Positions 1 through 5,726 of a stretch of 8,803 bases of DNA are shown here, piece by piece. A program made the translations under genes and the position numbers. Under the pieces are notes generated by a model. That model made no database searches, was not told where the DNA came from, and saw nothing but the letters and a program-made list of their open reading frames with translations. Within the stretch, counting starts at the first letter, position 1, and each line of letters starts with the position of its first letter. The stretch is from Oscillospiraceae bacterium (GTDB taxonomy: Bacteria > Bacillota > Clostridia > Oscillospirales > Ruminococcaceae): NCBI GenBank assembly GCA_031253365.1, contig JAIRWE010000150.1:1-8803 (forward strand), in the 5' to 3' direction.

Positions 1-287
1 TCGCCCTTGTCGCCGCGCTCCACTTCGATGTTGTACTTTTTGCCGTCGCTGTCCGCGGCGTGGACATCCAAGCGAACGGAACGCCCCTGAAGGTTCTTCA
101 CGCCGTATTGCGTGATTGCACTCTTTACAATCAAATCGGGCTTGTCTAAAATGATACGAAGCAGCAACCGGGTACATTCGATGTTGTTCTCAAAGCACTT
201 CGTCATAAAAGTGTCGTCAAGCAACCGCATAAGGCGGATTTTTTCAAGTATCTTCGCCCGCTTTTCTTCGCGGCTTGTTTTTGCCAA
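1..287 (-). CDS. Rpn-family PD-(D/E)XK nuclease / putative transposase, N-terminal part
   Basis: Partial gene: the N-terminal 95 residues are visible and the rest runs off the left edge. The reading frame starts MAKTSREEKRAKILEKIRLM and continues with 'LLDDTFMTKCFENN', 'CTRLLLRIIL' and 'YGVKNLQGRSVRLDVHAAD', then 'KKYNIEVERGDKG'. This is the N-terminal layout of the PDDEXK_2/Rpn family (recombination-promoting nuclease, often annotated as a transposase). The likely catalytic acidic residues are D74 (in RLDVHAAD) and E88 (in YNIEVER). Family members are DNA nucleases found in many scattered copies in gut Clostridia and other bacteria. The start is TTG at 287-285, chosen because AGGAG lies 7 nt upstream and the family's conserved N-terminus begins there; no ATG fits as well. 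The gene begins just past the second copy of the gatB 3'-end repeat, so it may once have been directly downstream of gatB. No terminal inverted repeats are visible. Family call firm; completeness unknown. Confidence 0.8.
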   Translation of the reverse strand, partial: MAKTSREEKRAKILEKIRLMRLLDDTFMTKCFENNIECTRLLLRIILDKPDLIVKSAITQYGVKNLQGRSVRLDVHAADSDGKKYNIEVERGDKG

Positions 288-304
288 AAGTCTTTCTCCT
301 TTTT

Positions 305-342
305 GCGTTCACTCGCCGAGCGCGGCTTTCAGCGATTTTCTT
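305..342 (-). repeat. Second copy of the gatB 3' end (38-bp direct repeat, copy A)
   Basis: These 38 bases match 1010-1047, the true 3' end of gatB, at 37 of 38 positions and in the same orientation. On the minus strand it still encodes RKSLKAALGE followed by TGA (309-311), in the frame gatB would use. The single difference changes the last Glu codon from GAA to GAG, so it is synonymous. No GatB reading frame enters it from upstream, so it is a detached remnant. Together with copy B it brackets the PIN toxin and the small downstream ORF. Confidence 0.9.
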
Positions 343-499
343 AATTTGCGGCAATCTTAAAACCGTATTTTCGGGCGGCGATTTTGCCGCGCTCATTAAA
401 ATACGCCGTCCGCTCCGCGGGTGTCATTCCCTTTGTTTCTTTTTCAATCCTGTCGCGGATTGCATGAACCTCATCAAGAATTATATCGGGTTTTTTCAT
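341..499 (-). CDS. Small protein, putative antitoxin of the PIN toxin
   Basis: A 52-residue frame runs from ATG (499-497) to TAA (343-341). It begins MKKPDIILDEVHAIRDRIEK and contains 'MTPAERTAYFNERG' and 'ARKYGFKIAAN'. It is charged and predicted mostly helical. I do not recognise a named family, but small proteins beginning 'M-K-x-P-D-I...E-V/I-H-x-I-R-D-x-I' commonly follow PIN-domain genes of this type. The start is supported by GGAGG 9 nt upstream (509-513), inside the toxin gene. The frame overlaps the last 26 bp of the toxin gene, so the two are probably translationally coupled. The stop codon straddles the junction with the gatB 3'-end repeat, so the C-terminus may have been shortened or created by the rearrangement. 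Antitoxin role is inferred from position and size, not from a recognised DNA-binding domain. Confidence 0.6.
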   Translation of the reverse strand: MKKPDIILDEVHAIRDRIEKETKGMTPAERTAYFNERGKIAARKYGFKIAAN

Positions 500-962
500 C
501 GTCAATGACCTCCATGGGAGAATTTATTTCTATCGCTTTATAACCGAGCAATATGTTTATTGCCCCCGTCATTTTTGCGGTTTTTACTTTTACAATGTGC
601 CGAAAGTTAAGGCTGACTATCATATCAAGACCATTCACGGCGGCGGAGGCAATGTGGCTTGCGTCCGCCAACGAACCCCTCGCGAGCGCGCCTTCGGCTA
701 CATAGCGTCTTGCGAGTTTGTCCGTTTCGTCATCAGCCGGTAAAACCGTTATGTTATAGCGTTCTGTCAACGCTATCATTTTATCCCGTTTTTCGCTTGG
801 AGCTTCTTCCAATTCGCTTATAACATAGAGCGAAGTATACGGCTCAAATTTACCCTTGGCACATTCTTCAAAAAACGCGACGGTGTCGGCGTGGGCTTCC
901 CTTTCCTCGTCGAAATAATAGTTAAACAAAGTCGTTTCCAAATAGACTTTCAATGTTTTCAT
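474..962 (-). CDS. PIN-domain protein, VapC-like toxin
   Basis: A 162-residue PIN-fold protein, probably a metal-dependent RNase toxin. It opens KVYLETTLFNYYFDEE, the first strand with an acidic residue at E9. It continues with 'YTSLYVISELEEAP' (E50), 'GSLADASHIASAAVNGLD' (D100) and 'IVSLNFRHIVK' (N119), which match the positions of the acidic metal site of PIN domains. Use of E rather than D in the first motif and N in the last is usual for this clostridial subgroup ('YLETT', 'S-x-N-F-x-H-I'). It ends in a distinctive 'INSPMEVIDDEK' tail. ATG at 962-960 has AAAGGA 8 nt upstream. The gene lies 51 nt past gatB and overlaps the small downstream ORF by 26 bp, so the toxin precedes its presumed antitoxin, the reverse of classical vapBC. 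Toxicity and RNA target are not shown by the sequence. Confidence 0.82.
   Translation of the reverse strand: MKTLKVYLETTLFNYYFDEEREAHADTVAFFEECAKGKFEPYTSLYVISELEEAPSEKRDKMIALTERYNITVLPADDETDKLARRYVAEGALARGSLADASHIASAAVNGLDMIVSLNFRHIVKVKTAKMTGAINILLGYKAIEINSPMEVIDDEKTRYNS
509..513 (-). promoter_or_regulatory. Shine-Dalgarno of the small antitoxin-like ORF
   Basis: GGAGG on the minus strand, 9 nt before the ATG at 499 and inside the 3' end of the toxin gene. It is the main evidence that the 52-codon frame is translated. Ribosomes finishing the toxin would pass over it, which fits coupled synthesis. Confidence 0.7.
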
Positions 963-984
963 GGACGGGTTCCTTTTAATTAAG

Positions 985-1034
985 AAAGCCCCGCGCTCAG
1001 CCGCGCCCGGCGTTCATTCGCCGAGCGCGGCTTT
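985..1034 (-). terminator. Hairpin at the gatB 3' end, possible terminator or attenuator
   Basis: Two mutually exclusive stems overlap the gatB stop. Stem 1 is 13 bp: GCCGCGCTCGGCG (1031-1019) pairs with CGCCGGGCGCGGC (1012-1000), with one G-U pair and a 6-nt loop holding the TGA. Stem 2 pairs AAAGCCGCGCTC (1034-1023) with GAGCGC-GG-GGCTTT (998-985), with a 2-nt bulge, and is followed by CTTAATT. Stem 2 is closer to a rho-independent terminator, but its U-run is broken. It could limit read-through from the gat operon into the toxin gene. Only one arm is present at the other repeat copy, so the structure exists only here. Confidence 0.35.
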
Positions 1035-1047
1035 CAGCGATTTTCTT
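1010..1047 (-). repeat. gatB 3' end, original copy (38-bp direct repeat, copy B)
   Basis: This copy holds the last 11 codons and TGA of the intact gatB gene plus 4 bp after the stop. It matches 305-342 at 37 of 38 positions; similarity stops abruptly on both sides (1009 and 1048). Because gatB is full length here, this is the functional copy in the present arrangement. Confidence 0.9.
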
Positions 1048-2453
1048 GCCGTGTCGGGGTTGCCGGAACCGCCCAGCTTCTTCATAACCTGACCCATGAG
1101 GAAACCGAACGCCTTTTCTTTGCCCGCGCGATAATCCGCCTTCGCGCCGGGATTTTCCGCCAACACCGCGGCGACCGCGGCGGCGACGGCGACCGCCGCC
1201 TCTTCGTCGTCGGCGAGCATCATCAGGTTGTTTTCAGCGATGTATTTTTCCGGGTCGGCGCCGCGAACGAACACCGCCTCGACGGTTTCCTTATAGGCGT
1301 TGCGGTTGATTTTCCCCTCCGAAACAAGGCGGACAAGGAACGCCAAGCCGCGCGCGTCGGGCGACAGCTCTTCCGGAAGTATGTTGTTTTGGTTTAAAAG
1401 CCGCATTATCTCGCCCGTAACCAAATGGGCGGATTCAACGGGGGAACCGCTCAGCTCCGAAAGCGTTTCAAACAAATCCGAAACATTCTTGTGCGCGGTG
1501 ATTATCACCGCTTCCTTCTCCGAAACGCCGCAATCCTTAACGTACCTTTCGCGTTTTTGATGCGCCAATTCCGGCAGCCTTTTTTCCAGAGCGTTCAGCC
1601 AAGCGTCGTCGATTTCGACGGGCAGCAAATCGGGTTCGGGGAAATAACGGTAATCGGGCGCGTTTTCCTTTGAGCGCATACCGTAGGAAAAGCCCTTTTC
1701 GTCGTCCCAGCGCCGCGTTTCCTGCAAAACGCTCCCGCCTTCCCGCAGAATTTCCGTCTGCCGCTTCGTCTCATAATCAATGGCGCGCGCGATTGCCCGA
1801 AACGAGTTGAGGTTCTTCATTTCGGTGCGCGTGCCCGGCGGCGAACCCGCCTGCCTGACCGAGAGGTTTACGTCGGCGCGAAGCGAGCCTTCCTGCATTT
1901 TGCAGTCGCATACGCCGAGATAAAGAAGAGTTTCCCGCAGTTTTTCAAGATAGGCGATTACCTGTGCCGCCGTGCGTAAGTCGGGGTGCGTGACGATTTC
2001 GATGAGCGGAACGCCGCATCGGTTAAAGTCCATGAACGTCTTGCCGCTTCGCGCGTCGTGAATCAGCTTTCCCGCGTCTTCCTCCATGTGGATTTCGCGT
2101 ATGCCGATTGACTTTTCCTCCCCGTCCGCCCGAACGTCCAAACGCCCGTTCCGGCAAATGGGGGCGTACAGCTGGGATACCTGATAGGCTTTCGGCAGGT
2201 CGGGATAAAAATAATTCTTGCGGTCGAATTTACACTGCCGCGTAATCTCGCAGTTAAGCGCCAGCCCCACCAAAACGGCGTATTCCACGACGGCGCGGTT
2301 GAGCTTGGGCAACGTCCCGGGGAACCCCGCGCATACGGGGCAGACCCGCGTGTTGGGTTCCCCGCCGAACGCCGTGGAGCAGCCGCAAAAAATTTTCGAG
2401 GAGGTCGAAAGCTCGGCGTGGACTTCCAGCCCGATTACGGTTTCCCAGTTCAT
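1014..2453 (-). CDS. gatB: Asp/Glu-tRNA(Asn/Gln) amidotransferase subunit B
   Basis: This is the subunit of GatCAB that binds misacylated tRNA and acts as the kinase. It phosphorylates the Glu (or Asp) on the tRNA with ATP and then amidates it with ammonia tunnelled from GatA. At 479 residues it is the normal bacterial length. The N-terminus has the signature 'ETVIGLEVHAEL' and four zinc-ligand cysteines, C23/C25 and C38/C41 (FCGCS, VCPVC). The cradle domain follows, with 'FDRKNYFYPDLPKAYQ', 'EEDAGKLIHD', 'MQEGSLRADVNLSVR' and 'ENAPDYRYFPEPDLLPV'. The C-terminal tail domain (from about residue 330) ends with 'FLMGQVMKKLGGSGNP', as expected of the YqeY-like tRNA-binding module. Its ATG overlaps the gatA stop as ATGA (2450-2453). 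GGGGGTGA upstream may serve as the Shine-Dalgarno. Its last codons are duplicated at 305-342. Confidence 0.97.
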   Translation of the reverse strand: MNWETVIGLEVHAELSTSSKIFCGCSTAFGGEPNTRVCPVCAGFPGTLPKLNRAVVEYAVLVGLALNCEITRQCKFDRKNYFYPDLPKAYQVSQLYAPICRNGRLDVRADGEEKSIGIREIHMEEDAGKLIHDARSGKTFMDFNRCGVPLIEIVTHPDLRTAAQVIAYLEKLRETLLYLGVCDCKMQEGSLRADVNLSVRQAGSPPGTRTEMKNLNSFRAIARAIDYETKRQTEILREGGSVLQETRRWDDEKGFSYGMRSKENAPDYRYFPEPDLLPVEIDDAWLNALEKRLPELAHQKRERYVKDCGVSEKEAVIITAHKNVSDLFETLSELSGSPVESAHLVTGEIMRLLNQNNILPEELSPDARGLAFLVRLVSEGKINRNAYKETVEAVFVRGADPEKYIAENNLMMLADDEEAAVAVAAAVAAVLAENPGAKADYRAGKEKAFGFLMGQVMKKLGGSGNPDTARKSLKAALGE

Positions 2454-3916
2454 TGAGGCTCACCCCCTGTCGGCGCCCTTCTCGTGTGAAAGTCGGTGCG
2501 GCTTTGATAAAGGCGCGCCGCGCCGACAAGCGTCTTTTCCGAAAAGGCGCTCCCGATAAGCTGAAACCCGACGGGCAGAGCCTTCTCGTCGAACCCGCAC
2601 GGGAGCGCGATTGCGGGAAGCCCCGCGAGATTGACGGAAACGGTGTATATGTCGCCCATGTACATTTTTACGGGTTCGCCCACGTTTTCGCCGATTTTAT
2701 AGGCGCTCGTGGGGGCGACGGGCGAAATGAGCATATCGAAACGCCCGAACAGGGCGTCGTATGCCTCTTTAATCAAATAACGCGCTTGAAGCGCCTTTTT
2801 GTAATAAGCGTCGTAATACCCGGACGAAAGCACGAACGAGCCGAGCATTATCCTCCGCTTTACCTCAATCCCGAACCCCTCGCTCCTGGACAGGCGGTAA
2901 ACGTCCGAAAGCGTCTTGGCGTCCGCGTTCCTGTAACCGTATTTCAGCCCGTCATACCGCGAAAGGTTGGACGACGCTTCCGCGCAGGCGATTATGTAAT
3001 ACGCGGGAACCATGTAGTCCATCATCGGCATTTCAAAATCCTCGACCCCGTATCCCGCCGCCTTAAATTCCTCCGCCGCCGCCAAAACCGCCTTCTTCAC
3101 GCTTTCGTCTATGCCCGCGCCGAAATAGTTGCGGGGAACGCCGATTTTAAGCCCCGCCGCCGAAGGGCAATCGGCGGGGAAGTCGAACGGCTTTTTGATA
3201 ACGCAGGTGCTGTCTTTTTCGTCCGCGCCCGATATAACCGACAGCAGGGCGGCGCAGTCGTCCGCGTCGCGCCCGATGGGTCCGATTTGGTCAAGGGACG
3301 AGGCGTAGGCGATTAACCCGTACCGCGACACCGAACCGTAAGTCGGCTTTATTCCCGTCGCGCCGCAAAAAGAACAGGGCTGGCGTATGCTCCCCCCCGT
3401 GTCGGAACCGAGTGCCGCGGGAATTTCCCCGCTTACGACCGCCGCCGCGCTCCCCCCGGAAGAACCGCCCGCCACGCGCGACACGTCCCACGGGTTGTGA
3501 ACGGCTCCGCGCGCGCCCGTTTCGCTGGAACCGCCCATGGCGAACTCGTCCATGTTGAGCTTGCCCATTATAATCATGCCCGCCTGTTCAAGCCTTTCGA
3601 CGACCGTCGCGCTGAACACGGGAACGTAACCGCCGAGCGTTTTTGAGGCGCAGGCGGTTTCAACCCCTTTGACGGAAATATTGTCCTTCACGGCGACGGG
3701 AACCCCCGCGAGAGGCGAAAGGGCTTCGCCGCCGTCAATCCGCCTTTGAACTTCCGCCGCGCGCGCGAGGGCGTTTTCTTTTGAAACCGTGACAAACGCG
3801 TTCAGCGTCTTGTCGTTTTTTTCGACGCGCTCGATATACGCGCTCACGGCTTCGGTTACGCTGATTTTTTTCGCTTTTATCGCGGCGGATAATTCCGTCG
3901 CGCTTAAATCAAACAT
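2450..3916 (-). CDS. gatA: Asp/Glu-tRNA(Asn/Gln) amidotransferase subunit A (glutaminase)
   Basis: Amidase-signature glutaminase subunit that hydrolyses glutamine and passes the ammonia to GatB. The 488 residues are full length. The Ser-cisSer-Lys triad is intact: K77 in 'GVPVAVKDN', S152 in 'AGGSSGGSAAAV' and nucleophile S176 in 'GSDTGGSIRQP'. All are offset by two from the well-known Staphylococcus aureus GatA numbering (79/154/178). Other family marks are 'GKLNMDEFAMGGSSE', 'SSLDQIGPIGRDADDCA', 'PVAPTSAYKIGE' and 'NLAGLPAIALPCG'. The start is ATG at 3916, with a GGAAGGGG stretch about 11 nt upstream. A 21-bp gap separates it from gatC, and its stop overlaps the gatB start by 4 bp, so translation of A and B is probably coupled for balanced subunit supply. 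No anomaly seen. Confidence 0.97.
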   Translation of the reverse strand: MFDLSATELSAAIKAKKISVTEAVSAYIERVEKNDKTLNAFVTVSKENALARAAEVQRRIDGGEALSPLAGVPVAVKDNISVKGVETACASKTLGGYVPVFSATVVERLEQAGMIIMGKLNMDEFAMGGSSETGARGAVHNPWDVSRVAGGSSGGSAAAVVSGEIPAALGSDTGGSIRQPCSFCGATGIKPTYGSVSRYGLIAYASSLDQIGPIGRDADDCAALLSVISGADEKDSTCVIKKPFDFPADCPSAAGLKIGVPRNYFGAGIDESVKKAVLAAAEEFKAAGYGVEDFEMPMMDYMVPAYYIIACAEASSNLSRYDGLKYGYRNADAKTLSDVYRLSRSEGFGIEVKRRIMLGSFVLSSGYYDAYYKKALQARYLIKEAYDALFGRFDMLISPVAPTSAYKIGENVGEPVKMYMGDIYTVSVNLAGLPAIALPCGFDEKALPVGFQLIGSAFSEKTLVGAARLYQSRTDFHTRRAPTGGEPQ

Positions 3917-3937
3917 TTTTACGACAGCCCCTTCCGT

Positions 3938-4225
3938 TTACTCGACCGTTTTCGGCGCGATGAACGCTTCGCCGTTTTTTTCGGGCGCGTTTCGCAAAAT
4001 CAGCGACCTGTCAAACGAACCCCCCGCCTCGTCCTCGCGGAAGGCGTTCACGTCGTCGAAAGGGTGGCTGCGTTCCGGAACGCCGGCGGCGTCCAATTCC
4101 CCCAGCCGCTCCATAAAGCTCAGGATTTCCCCCAAATCCGCGGACAGCCGCTCCTTTTCCCCGTCGGAGAGCGTAAGGCAGGAAAGGTTTTCAAGATATT
4201 CAAGCAATTTTCCGTCTATAATCAT
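3938..4225 (-). CDS. gatC: Asp/Glu-tRNA(Asn/Gln) amidotransferase subunit C
   Basis: A 95-residue subunit that wraps around the GatA-GatB interface and stabilises the complex. It shows the usual GatC plan: an N-terminal helical segment ('LLEYLENLSCLTLSDGEKE' and 'LGEILSFMERLGELD') and an extended C-terminal belt ending 'RNAPEKNGEAFIAPKTVE'. Length is typical. ATG at 4225 is only 6 nt after the gdhA stop. The best Shine-Dalgarno match (AAGGGG at 4245-4240) lies inside the end of gdhA at a rather long spacing of 14 nt, so initiation may depend on ribosomes terminating on gdhA. First gene of gatCAB and second of the four-gene operon. Confidence 0.95.
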   Translation of the reverse strand: MIIDGKLLEYLENLSCLTLSDGEKERLSADLGEILSFMERLGELDAAGVPERSHPFDDVNAFREDEAGGSFDRSLILRNAPEKNGEAFIAPKTVE

Positions 4226-4231
4226 CAGTCG

Positions 4232-5563
4232 TCACACCGCCCCTTGCAGCAGCATCGCCTCCGCGACCTTCCTGAACCCGGCGATGTTCGCGCCCGCGAC
4301 GAAGTTGTCTTCCTTCCCCGCCTCCCTCGCGGCGGCGGCGATGTTGCCGTAAATGTTCTCCATGATGTTTTTGAGCTTCTTGTCCACCTCGTCGAAGCTC
4401 CACGCGATTCTCATGGCGTTCTGGCTCATTTCAAGCGCCGACGTCGCCACGCCGCCCGCGTTCGCCGCCTTGCCCGGGGCGAACAAAACCTTGTTTTTCA
4501 GCAAAATTGAAGTGGCTTCCAGCGTCGTGGGCATATTCGCGCCTTCGCCGACCGCGAAACAGCCGTTGCTTACGAGGGCTTTCGCGTCGGTTTCGTCCAA
4601 TTCGTTCTGCGTGGCGCAAGGGAGCGCGACGTCGCACTTAATGCCCCATATACCCTTGCCTTCGGAGTAAAGCGCGCCGGGGCGGTAGTTCTTGTATTCG
4701 GAAATTCTGCCGCGATTGATTTCCTTGATTTCCTTGACGGCGTTAAGGTCAACCCCGATTTCGTCGTAAATATACCCGTTGGAATCGGACAGGGCGACCA
4801 CCTTCCCGCCTAATTGCTGCACCTTTTGGGTCGCGTAAATGGCGACGTTCCCCGAACCGGAAACGACGACGGTCTTCCCTTCAAGCGATTTGCCGTGACA
4901 GCGCAGCATTTCGTCGACCAAATAAACCAGCCCGTACCCCGTGGCTTCCGTGCGGGCAAGCGAGCCGCCGTAGGTCAGCCCCTTTCCGGTTAGGACGCCC
5001 TCGAAACGGTTTGAAACGCGCTTATACTGCCCGTACATATACCCGATTTCGCGCCCGCCCACGCCTATATCACCGGCGGGGACGTCGTTCGCCGCCCCGA
5101 TGTGGCGTTGCAACTCGGTCATAAAGCTCTGGCAAAACGCCATAACCTCGCGGTCGGATTTGCCCTTCGGGTCAAAGTCGCTGCCGCCCTTGCCGCCGCC
5201 GATGGGCAGCCCCGTCAGGGAATTTTTGAAAATCTGTTCAAAGCCCAGAAACTTTATTATGCTCAAAGACACGCTCGGGTGAAAGCGCAACCCGCCCTTA
5301 TACGGACCGATGGCGCTGTTGAACTGGACGCGGTAGCCCTTGTTCACCTGAACCCTGCCCTCGTCGTCAACCCAGGGAACCCTGAACATAACGACGCGCT
5401 CCGGCTCGACGAGGCGTTCGAGGATTCCCCACCTCTCGTATTCCGGACGCCCGTCGACAAAGGGCTGAAGCGAAGTGAGGATTTCGGTCAGCGCCTGGTG
5501 AAATTCCGGCTCGCCGGGATTCCTTTTGATTGTTTGTTCCAATACTCTTGCCGTGTAAGACAT
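4232..5563 (-). CDS. gdhA: NADP-type glutamate dehydrogenase
   Basis: Catalyses reductive amination of 2-oxoglutarate with ammonium to L-glutamate in the cytoplasm, as a hexamer. At 443 residues it matches the short hexameric GDH class, e.g. E. coli GdhA. Visible active-site parts are 'SAIGPYKGGLRFHPSV' (K89), 'LPIGGGKGGSDFDPKGKSD' (K125) and 'PAGDIGVGGREIGYM' (catalytic D165). The Rossmann fold follows with 'VVVSGSGNVAIYA' (about 232-244) and 'ALSDSNGYIYD', where the SDSxG stretch resembles that of NADP-dependent enzymes. The C-terminal part has 'GEGANMPTT' and 'APGKAANAGGVATSALEMSQN'. ATG at 5563 is preceded by GGGAGG (5576-5571) at 7-nt spacing. It leads an operon with gatCAB, a link that makes metabolic sense around glutamate but is not a standard arrangement I know. 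NADP preference is inferred from similarity. Confidence 0.96.
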   Translation of the reverse strand: MSYTARVLEQTIKRNPGEPEFHQALTEILTSLQPFVDGRPEYERWGILERLVEPERVVMFRVPWVDDEGRVQVNKGYRVQFNSAIGPYKGGLRFHPSVSLSIIKFLGFEQIFKNSLTGLPIGGGKGGSDFDPKGKSDREVMAFCQSFMTELQRHIGAANDVPAGDIGVGGREIGYMYGQYKRVSNRFEGVLTGKGLTYGGSLARTEATGYGLVYLVDEMLRCHGKSLEGKTVVVSGSGNVAIYATQKVQQLGGKVVALSDSNGYIYDEIGVDLNAVKEIKEINRGRISEYKNYRPGALYSEGKGIWGIKCDVALPCATQNELDETDAKALVSNGCFAVGEGANMPTTLEATSILLKNKVLFAPGKAANAGGVATSALEMSQNAMRIAWSFDEVDKKLKNIMENIYGNIAAAAREAGKEDNFVAGANIAGFRKVAEAMLLQGAV

Positions 5564-5576
5564 AAAACGCCCTCCC

Positions 5577-5603
5577 GTTGGTTGTTGGTTGTTAGTTGTT
5601 TTT
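5577..5603 (-). repeat. AACYAAC heptad tract in the gdhA leader
   Basis: On the plus strand the units are GTTGGTT (5577-5583), GTTGGTT (5584-5590), GTTAGTT (5591-5597) and a partial fourth running into a T-run. On the transcribed side this is AACTAAC then two AACCAAC, directly in front of the gdhA Shine-Dalgarno. It gives an A/C-rich leader with little capacity to fold. The same family of heptads recurs at 6943-6971 in the other orientation. Confidence 0.6.
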
Positions 5604-5613
5604 TTGAAAACTA

Positions 5614-5642
5614 TTGCAATTTTTGTAAAATAGTGATATAAA
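5614..5642 (+). promoter_or_regulatory. Promoter of tRNA-Thr
   Basis: TTGCAA (5614-5619), a 17-bp spacer and TATAAA (5637-5642) make a plausible sigma-A promoter pointing at the tRNA. The 5' end of the mature tRNA is 10 nt past the -10 box, so the leader would be only a few nucleotides. TTGCAA is its own reverse complement, but I found no good -10 box for gdhA at the matching distance on the minus strand. Confidence 0.6.
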
Positions 5643-5651
5643 TATAACAGC

Positions 5652-5724
5652 GCTGGTGTAGCTCAATCGGTAGAGCAGCTGATTTGTAATCAGCAGGTTG
5701 GGGGTTCAAGTCCGTTCACCAGCT
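5652..5724 (+). tRNA. tRNA-Thr (anticodon UGU)
   Basis: A 73-nt cloverleaf can be drawn by hand. The acceptor stem GCTGGTG/CACCAGC has 7 perfect pairs, with discriminator U and no encoded CCA. The D arm is GCTC/GAGC. The anticodon stem GCTGA/TCAGC has loop TTTGTAA, so the anticodon is TGT (5685-5687), reading ACA and other ACN threonine codons. The T arm has a normal loop (TTCAAGT), but its stem GGGGG/CCGTT has a G-G mismatch at the middle pair (51-63) and two G-U pairs. The usual bacterial form has C at this place (CCCTT). It is the only plus-strand gene, diverging from gdhA and converging on the xpaC-like gene with 2 nt between them. Probably functional, but the T-stem base deserves confirmation. 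Confidence 0.93.
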
Positions 5725-5726
5725 TG

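Larger units (their letters stand above)
305..1047 (-). other. Putative inserted toxin-antitoxin cassette bounded by gatB 3'-end repeats
   Basis: The unit is one 38-bp repeat plus 667 bp of unique sequence (343-1009), giving a 705-bp period between repeat copies. The unique part holds the PIN toxin and the small ORF and almost nothing else. Much of it is visibly more AT-rich than gatB: for example, 481-540 has 21 G/C in 60 bases. Its layout resembles elements that enter at a gene's 3' end and restore it, though no integrase or transposase lies inside. Illegitimate or homologous recombination is an alternative. Boundaries are seen directly; insertion as the cause is inference. Confidence 0.45.

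Noticed and set aside
1..287. A complete insertion sequence carrying the Rpn-like gene
   Set aside because: No terminal inverted repeats or target duplication are visible and the gene is cut by the window edge. Family members generally occur as single genes.
305..342. Copy A as the end of a broken second gatB gene
   Set aside because: Similarity to gatB stops at 342; beyond it the sequence belongs to the small antitoxin-like ORF, so there is only a 38-bp fragment, not a pseudogene.
305..1047. The 38-bp repeats as insertion-sequence terminal repeats or a target-site duplication
   Set aside because: They are direct, coding for the gatB end, much longer than common target duplications, and no transposase lies between them.
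2453..3316. A 287-codon plus-strand frame opposite gatA
   Set aside because: Shadow of gatA, which has an intact catalytic triad. The plus-strand product is Arg/Val-rich and unlike any family I know.
3789..4352. A 187-codon plus-strand frame over gatA 5' end, gatC and gdhA 3' end
   Set aside because: It spans three confident genes on the opposite strand and is Ser/Phe/Ala-rich, a typical antisense artefact.
5604..5651. A minus-strand promoter for gdhA in the AT-rich gap
   Set aside because: TATATT at 5646-5641 and the palindromic TTGCAA are tempting, but no -35/-10 pair with proper spacing could be made, so no gdhA promoter is called.
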